Of a stretch of 20,073 bases of DNA, positions 14,311 through 20,073 are shown in pieces. The first letter of the stretch is position 1, and every line of letters starts with the position of its first letter. The DNA comes from CALAED01 sp937891035 (GTDB lineage Bacteria > Actinomycetota > Actinomycetes > Streptosporangiales > Streptosporangiaceae): assembly GCA_035642125.1 (NCBI GenBank), contig DASQSZ010000187.1, positions 1 through 20,073 on the forward strand, written 5' to 3'. A program made the translations under genes and the position numbers. Below the pieces are notes generated by a model. The model did not search any database and was not told where the DNA came from. It saw only the letters and a list, made by a program, of their open reading frames with translations.

Positions 14311-15279
14311 GTGCGGATTTACCGGATCGACCATATCGGCCAGGTGGCCCCCGAGCTCGAGCCGCAGGTACAGCTGCTGGAGGGCCTGTTCGGGTTCCGG
14401 CGCGTGCGCGCCTGGGACAACCCCGGAGCGGGCTGTCGTGGCGTGCGCCTGCGCCTGCCCGCCGCCTGGGGCCAGTGCTGGGAGGTGATCGCGCCGGCCG
14501 GCGACGGATCGGCGGTCCAGGCCTACCTGGACGCCCAGGGCGGGCGCGGCGGTCTGCATCACGTCGCCGCCGAGGTGCCCGACCTCGACGCAGCGCGCGC
14601 CGAGCTGGCCGGCCGGGGCATCGAGCCGGTCGACGGCGTGCCCGGCCGGTGGTTCGAGGCGTCGCTGTCCCCGCCCGCCCACGGCCCCGGCGTACGTTTC
14701 CGGCTGTGCGGGCCCGGCGGCCTGGGCATGTGCGGGGACGACGGCGTGAACGAAGCGGCCGAAGCGGCCGACGGGTCTGACGCGGCCGCGGCGGGCGGTC
14801 CCGGCGGGCCGCCGGCGCTCGGCATCGTGTCCATCGACCACGTGTGCCAGGCGTTCCCCGATCGCGACGAGCTGGCCCGGTGGTACGCCGATCTCGCCGG
14901 GTTCGTGCAGGTGTGGCGCACGCCTGATGACGAGCATCCGGACATGGCCGACCTTGTCATGAACATTCCGGGGTCGACCATCTGTTGGGAGATCATCATG
15001 CCGCGCGGCGAGGATTCGTTCATCGAGCGGTTCTGGAACAAGAACGGCGCGGCGGCGCACCACGTGACCTTCGAGGTGGCCGACTGGGACCGGGCGCTGG
15101 CCGCCTGCCGCCATCACGACACCCCGATCTTCGGCGAGAACCAGGGCAGCACCGACGGCGCCGCCTGGCGTGACGCGTTCATCCACCCCAAGCACACCGG
15201 CGGGGTACTCGTGCAGCTGTTTTGGGAGGAACGCCCCGGCGTGTGGGTCCGCTCCGACAAGATCCCGCCCGGGCGGTAG
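14311..15279 (+). CDS. Double VOC-domain protein (glyoxalase/epimerase-like)
   Basis: The 322-residue protein has two vicinal-oxygen-chelate modules (about 1-135 and 172-308) joined by an Ala/Gly-rich linker (143-170). The first has H8 in RIDHIG, E58 in CWEVI and H84 in GLHHVAAEV. The second has H177 in SIDHVCQ, E227 in CWEIIM, H251 in AHHVTFEV and Q302 in VLVQLFW. The second therefore shows a near-complete four-ligand metal site, resembling methylmalonyl-CoA epimerase modules. In the first, the last ligand position (GVRFRL) appears lost. An epimerase, isomerase or ring-cleavage-type role on an acyl-CoA is possible. The start is GTG at 14311 with GAAGGAGAGG about 10 nt before it. It lies 33 nt after the hydratase stop and 2 nt before the next gene. 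Confidence 0.8.
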   Translation: MRIYRIDHIGQVAPELEPQVQLLEGLFGFRRVRAWDNPGAGCRGVRLRLPAAWGQCWEVIAPAGDGSAVQAYLDAQGGRGGLHHVAAEVPDLDAARAELAGRGIEPVDGVPGRWFEASLSPPAHGPGVRFRLCGPGGLGMCGDDGVNEAAEAADGSDAAAAGGPGGPPALGIVSIDHVCQAFPDRDELARWYADLAGFVQVWRTPDDEHPDMADLVMNIPGSTICWEIIMPRGEDSFIERFWNKNGAAAHHVTFEVADWDRALAACRHHDTPIFGENQGSTDGAAWRDAFIHPKHTGGVLVQLFWEERPGVWVRSDKIPPGR

Positions 15280-15281
15280 CC

Positions 15282-16391
15282 GTGGACCTGACCCTCACCG
15301 AAGACCAGGAGCTCATCCAAAGCGCGGCGGGCGAGCTTTTGGACTCCCGGCGCGCGCAGGCGGGCGCCCGGGCGATGCGGGACGACCCGGCCGGTTATTC
15401 GGCGGCGCTGTGGAAGGAAATGGTCGAGCTCGGCTGGCCGGGTCTCGCGCTGCCGGAGGCCTATGGCGGCCTCGGCGCCGGGTTCCTCGAAGTGTGCCTG
15501 GTCATCGAGGAGCTGGGACGCCACCAGGTGCCGAGCCCGCTGCTGCCGACCGTGGTGTGCTGCGGGCTGCCCATCGCCCGGTTCGGCACGGAGGAACAAA
15601 AGGCCGAGTGGCTGGACGCCATCGTGCGCGGCCGCGTCATGAGCGCCGCGCCCGGCCGCTGGGATCGCGCCGGCGACCCCGGCGTGACCGCGGTGGCCGA
15701 CGGCGCGGGATTCGTGCTCGACGGCGCGGCCTCGTTCGTGCCCTTCGCACACGTCGCCGAGGACCTCCTTGTCGTGGCGGCGGGCGCCGGCGGCCGCGGG
15801 GCGTTCCTGGTCGACGCGCGGTCGCCCGGGGTCACGCTGGAGCCGCTGACGGCGGTCGGCGCCGACCGCCCGCACCGGGTCGGCTTCGCCGGCGTCAAGG
15901 TGCCGGGCGAGCGCGCGCTGCCCGGCGGCGACGCCGTCGCCGAGGCGATCTTCGCCTACGGCGCGGCCGCCACGTGCGCCGAACTGGTCGGCGCGGCGCA
16001 GCAGGTCCTCGACATGACGGTGGACTACGCCACCGAGCGCGAGCAGTTCGGCCGGCCGATCGGCGGCTTCCAGGCGGTCCAGCACCACTGCGCCGACATG
16101 GCCATGGACGTGCTGACCTCACGGTTCATCGCTTATGAGGCCATCTGGCGGCTGTCGGCGGGGCTCGCCGCCCAAACCGAGGTGTCGATGGCCAAGGCAT
16201 GGGTGAGCGAGGCCGCCGAACGCGTGTGCGCACGCGGCCATCAGGTGCACGGCGCGATCGGCTTCACCCGCGAACATGACCTGCACCTGTACTCCCGCCA
16301 CGCCATGGCCGGCGCGCTCAGCTTCGGCGACGGCGACCACCATTGGGAACGCCTCGCCCGCCGGCTGGACCTTCCCGGCGGACCGGGCTGA
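15282..16391 (+). CDS. Acyl-CoA dehydrogenase, FadE beta-type subunit
   Basis: This 369-residue protein has an acyl-CoA dehydrogenase N-terminal domain with LGWPGLALPEAYGG (50-63). It also has the C-terminal motifs EREQFGRPIGGFQAVQH (252-268) and HQVHGAIGFTREHDLHLY (320-337). The usual TEPxxGSD flavin segment of the middle domain is replaced by SAAPGRWDRAGDPG (121-134). That pattern fits a beta-type subunit working with an alpha-type partner, so it likely pairs with the 412-residue dehydrogenase of the same operon. The GTG at 15282, 2 nt after the VOC-gene stop, is preferred over a longer frame starting inside the VOC gene. The protein ends DLPGGPG just before the convergent aldolase gene. 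Confidence 0.85.
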   Translation: MDLTLTEDQELIQSAAGELLDSRRAQAGARAMRDDPAGYSAALWKEMVELGWPGLALPEAYGGLGAGFLEVCLVIEELGRHQVPSPLLPTVVCCGLPIARFGTEEQKAEWLDAIVRGRVMSAAPGRWDRAGDPGVTAVADGAGFVLDGAASFVPFAHVAEDLLVVAAGAGGRGAFLVDARSPGVTLEPLTAVGADRPHRVGFAGVKVPGERALPGGDAVAEAIFAYGAAATCAELVGAAQQVLDMTVDYATEREQFGRPIGGFQAVQHHCADMAMDVLTSRFIAYEAIWRLSAGLAAQTEVSMAKAWVSEAAERVCARGHQVHGAIGFTREHDLHLYSRHAMAGALSFGDGDHHWERLARRLDLPGGPG

Positions 16392-16397
16392 GGCCGG

Positions 16398-16409
16398 CCG
16401 GGAACCCGG
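16398..16409. terminator. Weak hairpin between convergent genes
   Basis: CCGGG (16398-16402) and CCCGG (16405-16409) can pair around AA in the 38-nt gap between the beta-type dehydrogenase and the convergent aldolase gene. The stem is short and the loop tight, so terminator activity is doubtful. Confidence 0.25.
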
Positions 16410-16429
16410 GACGGCGCGCCGCTACGCGC

Positions 16430-17092
16430 TCAGGCCTCCGGCGCCGGGACGTCGGGGGCCGGGTGGACGCCGTACCCGGCGAGCTTGGCCTTGACGCGGT
16501 CGATTTCGGCGAGCGGCAACAGCCGCGGCGTGCCGACCGCCGTGGCGCGCAGGTACAGCTCGCACAGCCACTCCAGGTAGGCGGCGTGCGCATAGGCCTC
16601 GGCCAGGTCGGCGCCGTAGACGAGCGTGCCGTGGTTGCCCAGGATGCAGGCGGTCCGGTCGGCGAGCGCGGCCGCCATGTTCGCGGCGAGGTCGGGCGTG
16701 CCGTACGTGGCGTACGACGCGACCCGGACCGGCCCGCCGAACAGCGCGACCAGATAGTGGATCGGGGGCAGTTCGTCGCTGACCGTGGACAGCGCGGTGG
16801 CCGCCGTCGAGTGGGTGTGCACCACCGCTCCCGCGTCCGTGCGGGCGTAGACGGCGAGGTGCATCGCCATCTCGGTGGTGGGCGCCAGCCTCGCCTCCAC
16901 CGGCGCGCCGTCGAGACGATGGACCCCGACCGACTCCGGGGTCATCGCGTCGTAGTCGAGACCGCTCGGCGTCACCACGACCAGGTCGCCGGCGCGGACC
17001 GAGATGTTGCCCGAGGTGCCGACGACGAGGCCGTCGGCCCGCATCTTCCGGCAGGCGTCGACGATCTGCCGGCGCTCGTCTCGCAGCATCAT
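16430..17092 (-). CDS. Class II aldolase/adducin family protein
   Basis: The 220-residue protein matches the L-fuculose-phosphate aldolase fold. GTSGNIS (25-31) and TPSG (41-44) form the phosphate/substrate region. The zinc site is complete, with E74 in PTTEMAMH, H92 and H94 in VVHTHSTAA, and H154 in ILGNHGTLV. E74 is also the usual catalytic acid/base. It should cleave or form an aldol bond, or decarboxylate in some subfamilies, on a small hydroxylated substrate. The first of two ATG codons (17092) is chosen, with GAGGAG 8 nt upstream. It converges on the acyl-CoA operon with a 38-nt gap, so it is transcribed separately, possibly under control of the TTGTCGG repeats just upstream. Participation in the same pathway is inference. 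Confidence 0.85.
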   Translation of the reverse strand: MMLRDERRQIVDACRKMRADGLVVGTSGNISVRAGDLVVVTPSGLDYDAMTPESVGVHRLDGAPVEARLAPTTEMAMHLAVYARTDAGAVVHTHSTAATALSTVSDELPPIHYLVALFGGPVRVASYATYGTPDLAANMAAALADRTACILGNHGTLVYGADLAEAYAHAAYLEWLCELYLRATAVGTPRLLPLAEIDRVKAKLAGYGVHPAPDVPAPEA

Positions 17093-17113
17093 GGGCGCAC
17101 TCCTCGGACCGGG

Positions 17114-17168
17114 TTGTCGGGGGGTTGTCGGCGGGGTTGTCGGCGAAATTGTCGGGGTGGATTGTCAG
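17114..17168. repeat. Five TTGTCGG direct repeats at about one helical turn
   Basis: TTGTCGG starts at 17114, 17125, 17137 and 17149, and a variant TTGTCAG starts at 17162. The spacings are 11, 12, 12 and 13 bp. The array is 21 bp upstream of the aldolase start and lies in the shared divergent region with the cyclase-like gene. Near-helical spacing would place regulator contacts on roughly one face of the DNA. Confidence 0.7.
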
Positions 17169-17227
17169 GGCCGGATCCTGCCACGCCGGGCTTGGCGACG
17201 TCGCCGACCGTCTCCCGTCATAGCATG

Positions 17228-17254
17228 GAGCCCTGTCAAGGTCATCCAGGGCTC
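17228..17254. promoter_or_regulatory. 8-bp inverted repeat upstream of the cyclase-like gene
   Basis: GAGCCCTG (17228-17235) and CAGGGCTC (17247-17254) are perfect complements around an 11-nt spacer. It lies 51 nt before the ATG of the cyclase/ABC-like gene. It could be an operator or an RNA hairpin in the leader; no T-run follows. Confidence 0.4.
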
Positions 17255-17305
17255 GGGGGTCTGGTGTCGACCCTCCCGCCATAGGCAACTGTGGAGCCTG
17301 GTCAC

Positions 17306-18802
17306 ATGCGCGCGCTGCCCCCCGCGGTGCATCGGACGATCGTCGCCGTCGACGTGGAAAAGTTTGGAGATCGGCGCCGTACCAACCCACACCGGCTCGC
17401 CGTCCGCGACGGTCTATATCGGGCGCTCGGCGAGGCGTTCGCCAAGGTCGGGGTGCCGTGGGAGGACACCTACCACGAGGATCGCGGCGACGGGGCGTTC
17501 GCGCTGATCCGGGCGGACGTGCCCAAGAGCCACGTGGCGGCGCGGCTGTCGGGACCACTGGCGGCGGCGCTGCGCCGCCACAATGAATCGCATCCGCCCG
17601 AGGCCCGCATCCGGCTGCGCGTCGCCCTGCACGCCGGCGAGGTGCATCACGACGGCCATGGCGTCGCGGGTGCCGCCCTCGACCTGACCTTCCGTCTGCT
17701 GGACTCCCCCGACCTGAAGTCGGCGCTGGCCGCCGGGCCTGGCGAGGTGGCACTGATCGCTTCGAACTGGTTCTTCGACGACGTCATCCGGCACACGCCC
17801 GAGTGCGCCCCGGCCACGTACCGGCAGGTGACGGTCGCCGTCAAAGAGACCAAGACGACGGCTTGGGTCAGCCTGCCCGAGCCGGGACCCGCGCCGGCCG
17901 ACGCATCGGCGGCCGGCGGCGGCACGGCAGGGGCGAAACGGTTCCTCGGGTGGCTGGACGACCTGTTCGGCGGCGGCCGGCCGGCCGCGGCGAGGGCCGC
18001 GCGGGCGGCCACGCACGACGGCAAGACCCTGCGGCTGCACGGCCTGCGCTGGGAGGCCGGGGCTCGCTACGCCATCGATCCCGACCCGCTGGTGGTGGAG
18101 CGGCGCGCGGTCGTCGTGGTGATCGCGGAGCCCGTCCCGGCGGCGGCGCTCGCCGACGTCATCGTGGGTCTTGCCCGGCCGGTCGCCGGTTCGGTCTCCC
18201 TCGACAGGACGGATGTCACCCGGCGCGGGCCGACCGGCCGCCGGATAGCGCTGATCCCGCTCGGCGGCGGTCTGTTGCCGCACCTCAGCGTGGCCGGCAA
18301 CATCGCCTACGCCCAGGGCAGGGCGGCGGCGACGCGGGTCAGCGACATCGCCAGGCGGCTGGGCCTGAGCGAGGTGCTGCACTGGCATCCACACGAGCTG
18401 TCCCCGGTGCAGCGGCTGCGGGTGGCCGTGGCGCGGGCGCTGTGCGCGCAGCCCGAACCCGTCGCCGTCGTCATCGAAGATCGCGACGGGCACCCGGCGT
18501 GCCGGGCGGCGGTGGCGACCGCGCGTGAGCAGGACCTCGCGGTGCTGGTGATCACCGATTCCCGCGATCGCGGCTATGAGCTGAGCGGCCGGCTGCACAC
18601 CGCCCGCCGCGACGGCGCCGACACCGGCCGGCGCGCCGATCACCGCGACCAGGGCGACCGCGACGACGACCCACCCGACGGACAGCGCGACCGCGACGCT
18701 GGTGAGCATCAGAACGGTCGAGACGACCAGGGCGGCCGGGGCGGCAAGGACGGGTCCGGCACGTCCGGTGGGCTCGGCACCATAGGGCGAAAAGGCCGAT
18801 GA
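17306..18802 (+). CDS. Nucleotidyl-cyclase-like domain fused to a degenerate ABC-ATPase domain
   Basis: The 498-residue soluble protein has two parts. Residues about 8-190 resemble a class III adenylate/guanylate cyclase domain. VAVDVEKFGD carries D16 and HEDRGDGAFAL carries D62, the two metal-binding Asp positions; RLRVALHAGEV (103-113) and LDLTFRLL (125-132) also fit, although the usual Asn of the last motif reads Asp. Residues about 240-433 follow the order of an importer ABC ATPase (GLLPHLSVAGNIAYA at 322-336, HELSPVQRLRVAVARAL at 363-379). But Walker A is absent, the signature reads LSPVQ, Walker B reads VAVVIEDRD and the H-loop reads ITDS. A Pro/Ala/Gly linker (191-240) separates the parts. 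The tail from 434 is Asp/Arg/Gly-rich. The ATG at 17306 has GGAG 9 nt before it; a GTG at 17291 is the alternative. It precedes a solute-binding lipoprotein gene, so a regulatory role in uptake is inferred. Confidence 0.7.
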   Translation: MRALPPAVHRTIVAVDVEKFGDRRRTNPHRLAVRDGLYRALGEAFAKVGVPWEDTYHEDRGDGAFALIRADVPKSHVAARLSGPLAAALRRHNESHPPEARIRLRVALHAGEVHHDGHGVAGAALDLTFRLLDSPDLKSALAAGPGEVALIASNWFFDDVIRHTPECAPATYRQVTVAVKETKTTAWVSLPEPGPAPADASAAGGGTAGAKRFLGWLDDLFGGGRPAAARAARAATHDGKTLRLHGLRWEAGARYAIDPDPLVVERRAVVVVIAEPVPAAALADVIVGLARPVAGSVSLDRTDVTRRGPTGRRIALIPLGGGLLPHLSVAGNIAYAQGRAAATRVSDIARRLGLSEVLHWHPHELSPVQRLRVAVARALCAQPEPVAVVIEDRDGHPACRAAVATAREQDLAVLVITDSRDRGYELSGRLHTARRDGADTGRRADHRDQGDRDDDPPDGQRDRDAGEHQNGRDDQGGRGGKDGSGTSGGLGTIGRKGR

Positions 18803-18853
18803 GACGGGCTGTGTGACGGGCTGACGTGACGGGCTGATGTGACGGGCTGATGT
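18803..18853 (+). repeat. Four tandem copies of GACGGGCTG, period 12-13 bp
   Basis: GACGGGCTG begins at 18803, 18815, 18828 and 18841, each followed by TGT, ACGT or ATGT. The array starts directly after the stop codon of the cyclase-like gene and ends 18 nt before the solute-binding-protein start. GACGACGAGACG is also duplicated (18854-18865 and 18876-18887), the second copy lying in the first codons of the next gene. Confidence 0.75.
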
Positions 18854-18871
18854 GACGACGAGACGGGGCCG

Positions 18872-20073
18872 ATGAGACGACGAGACGCGATCAAAGTGCT
18901 TGCGCTGCCCGCGCTCGCGGCCGGCTGTGGCGACGGCCGGAGCGGCATCCGGGTGGCCGGAGTGTGGAGCGGCTGGGAGCTCACCCAGTTCCGCAAGGTC
19001 CTTGACGCCTTTCCCGGCCGGGACACCTGGAGCGTCAGCGTGCAGTCAGCCGGCGACGACATCGCCGTGCTCGTCGGTAACCGCGTGGCCGGCACGGCGG
19101 CGCCGAACGTCGCGCTGGTGCCGTTTCCGCAGCTGGTGCGGGATAACCGCGACCACCTGGTGCCGCTGCGGGCCGAGCGGGCCACCGACTCCGTGTGGGA
19201 CCGGCTGCTCACCTTCGACGGCGAGGTGTACGGCCATTGGTTCAAGGTCGCGCACAAGTCACTCGTCTGGTACCGGTCCGGCCTGCTCGGCGCCGGCCGG
19301 CCGCCCCGCGACTGGGACGCGTGGCTGGCGCTGTGCCGTGACCTCGCCTCGCGGGGCCGGCCGCCGCTGTCCATCGGCGCGGCGGACGGGTGGGTGCTCA
19401 CCGACTGGTTCGAAAACGTCCTGCTCAGCCTCGACCCCCAGGTTTACCGTGCGCTCGCCGCCGGCGCCGCGGCGTGGCGACATCCGTCCGTGCTGGCTGC
19501 GCTGCGCCGGCTTGGCGAGGCGTGGAGCATCCCCGGCGTCGTCGCCGGCGGAGCCGGGCGGGCCCTGCAGACCCAGTTCGACCAGTCGCTGCTCGATGTG
19601 TTCCGGTACGACCGGGCCGCGATGGTCGCCGGAGCCGACTTCGCCTGGCCCTTCATCACCCAGTACGCCACCACGCCGTCGGACCAGATCGAGTGGTTCG
19701 CGTTCCCGCGCATCGTCGAGCGGCCCGTGCTCGTCGGCGGCGACGCCGCCGTGCTGCTGCGGCCGGCGACCGAGGGCGGCGGTGAGCTCATCGACTGGCT
19801 GGCCACGCCGCGGGCGGCCGGCCGCTGGGCCGGCGAGGGCGGCTTCCTGACCATCAACGATCCGGCCCGCGGCGTCGCCTACCCGCCCGGGCTCAACGCC
19901 GGACCGCTCATCGAGGACGTCGTCGCCGGCAGCGGCGACGGCGGCCTGGTGACCTTCGACCTGTCCGATCAGCTCGGCGGCCGGCTGGCCGGCGCCGAGG
20001 GCCGCGGTACTTGGAAGATCTTCAAGGACTTCTTCGTCGAGGTGTCGACGCCGCGGGCCCCCGGCGAGTCCGC
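18872..20073 (+). CDS. ABC-type extracellular solute-binding lipoprotein (3' end beyond window edge)
   Basis: An open frame from ATG 18872 runs to the window edge (400 codons). The N-terminus MRRRDAIKVLALPALAAGC combines an Arg-rich n-region with RRRD (possible Tat-type export) and a short hydrophobic segment. A lipobox-like LAAGC puts the acylated Cys at residue 19. The mature part opens with VAGVWSGWELTQFRKVLDAF (28-47), typical of family 1 carbohydrate-type solute-binding proteins, and later has many Trp and aromatic positions as in sugar binders. It should capture a substrate, perhaps a sugar, for an ABC importer whose permeases would lie beyond the edge. The ribosome site is weak (ACGGGG just upstream), so coupling to the preceding gene 69 nt away is possible. 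The substrate is unknown. Confidence 0.82.
   Translation, partial: MRRRDAIKVLALPALAAGCGDGRSGIRVAGVWSGWELTQFRKVLDAFPGRDTWSVSVQSAGDDIAVLVGNRVAGTAAPNVALVPFPQLVRDNRDHLVPLRAERATDSVWDRLLTFDGEVYGHWFKVAHKSLVWYRSGLLGAGRPPRDWDAWLALCRDLASRGRPPLSIGAADGWVLTDWFENVLLSLDPQVYRALAAGAAAWRHPSVLAALRRLGEAWSIPGVVAGGAGRALQTQFDQSLLDVFRYDRAAMVAGADFAWPFITQYATTPSDQIEWFAFPRIVERPVLVGGDAAVLLRPATEGGGELIDWLATPRAAGRWAGEGGFLTINDPARGVAYPPGLNAGPLIEDVVAGSGDGGLVTFDLSDQLGGRLAGAEGRGTWKIFKDFFVEVSTPRAPGES

Noticed and set aside
17114..17168. CRISPR array
   Set aside because: The repeats are only 7 bp with spacers of 4-6 bp, far below CRISPR repeat and spacer lengths, and no cas genes are present.
18590..18802. Possible minus-strand membrane protein (about two hydrophobic helices, ATG at 18709) opposite the tail of the cyclase-like gene
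   Set aside because: The Asp/Arg-rich tail reads as Val/Ala-rich on the opposite strand by base composition alone. The minus frame has no ribosome site and runs on without a stop into clear shadow sequence. The odd tail still leaves some doubt about the true C-terminus of the fusion protein.

Overview
The window is about 20 kb of very GC-rich DNA with strong G/C preference at third codon positions, short intergenic gaps, GTG and TTG starts, a fused TrpE-TrpG behind a Trp-codon leader peptide, and paired FadE-type acyl-CoA dehydrogenases. This fits a filamentous actinobacterium, perhaps of the Streptosporangiales, but the genus cannot be fixed from sequence reading alone. I see no rRNA, tRNA, CRISPR array or transposase.

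Left part (1-5009). A partial amidohydrolase, a monocarboxylate Na+ symporter (MctP-like) and its small DUF3311 partner lie on the minus strand. A strong hairpin separates the transporter pair from the amidohydrolase. Diverging from them is a trp attenuator (leader peptide with three consecutive Trp codons, mutually exclusive hairpins, intrinsic terminator) ahead of a fused anthranilate synthase, trpEG.

Middle-left part (4997-8320). A DUF6285 protein, an ACAD10/11-like acyl-CoA dehydrogenase, an APH-fold kinase and a TetR regulator form a compact module. The three enzymes correspond to LvaB, LvaC and LvaA of Pseudomonas levulinate catabolism, and to the kinase and dehydrogenase halves of human ACAD10/11. 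The module is therefore probably for 4-hydroxyacyl-CoA catabolism through a 4-phosphoacyl-CoA. A two-gene membrane/coiled-coil cassette of unknown function follows (8414-9252).

Middle-right part (9366-17092). A stand-alone MetE-type zinc methyltransferase core diverges from a tight five-gene operon: AMP-forming acyl-CoA ligase, acyl-CoA dehydrogenase (alpha type), enoyl-CoA hydratase with an unusual insertion, double VOC-domain protein, acyl-CoA dehydrogenase (beta type). A class II aldolase converges on its end. The set looks like a CoA-dependent catabolic route for an unidentified carboxylic acid. No thiolase or 3-hydroxyacyl-CoA dehydrogenase is visible in the window.

Right part (17093-20073). 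This is the most unusual region. One protein joins a class III nucleotidyl-cyclase-like domain, with both metal-binding Asp positions kept, to an ABC-transporter ATPase-like domain in which Walker A, Q-loop, signature, Walker B and H-loop are all degraded. It sits directly upstream of an ABC-type solute-binding lipoprotein, where an importer ATPase would be expected. The flanking intergenic regions carry helically spaced TTGTCGG repeats and a 13-bp tandem repeat. This may be a cyclase/pseudo-ATPase-controlled uptake system not previously described.
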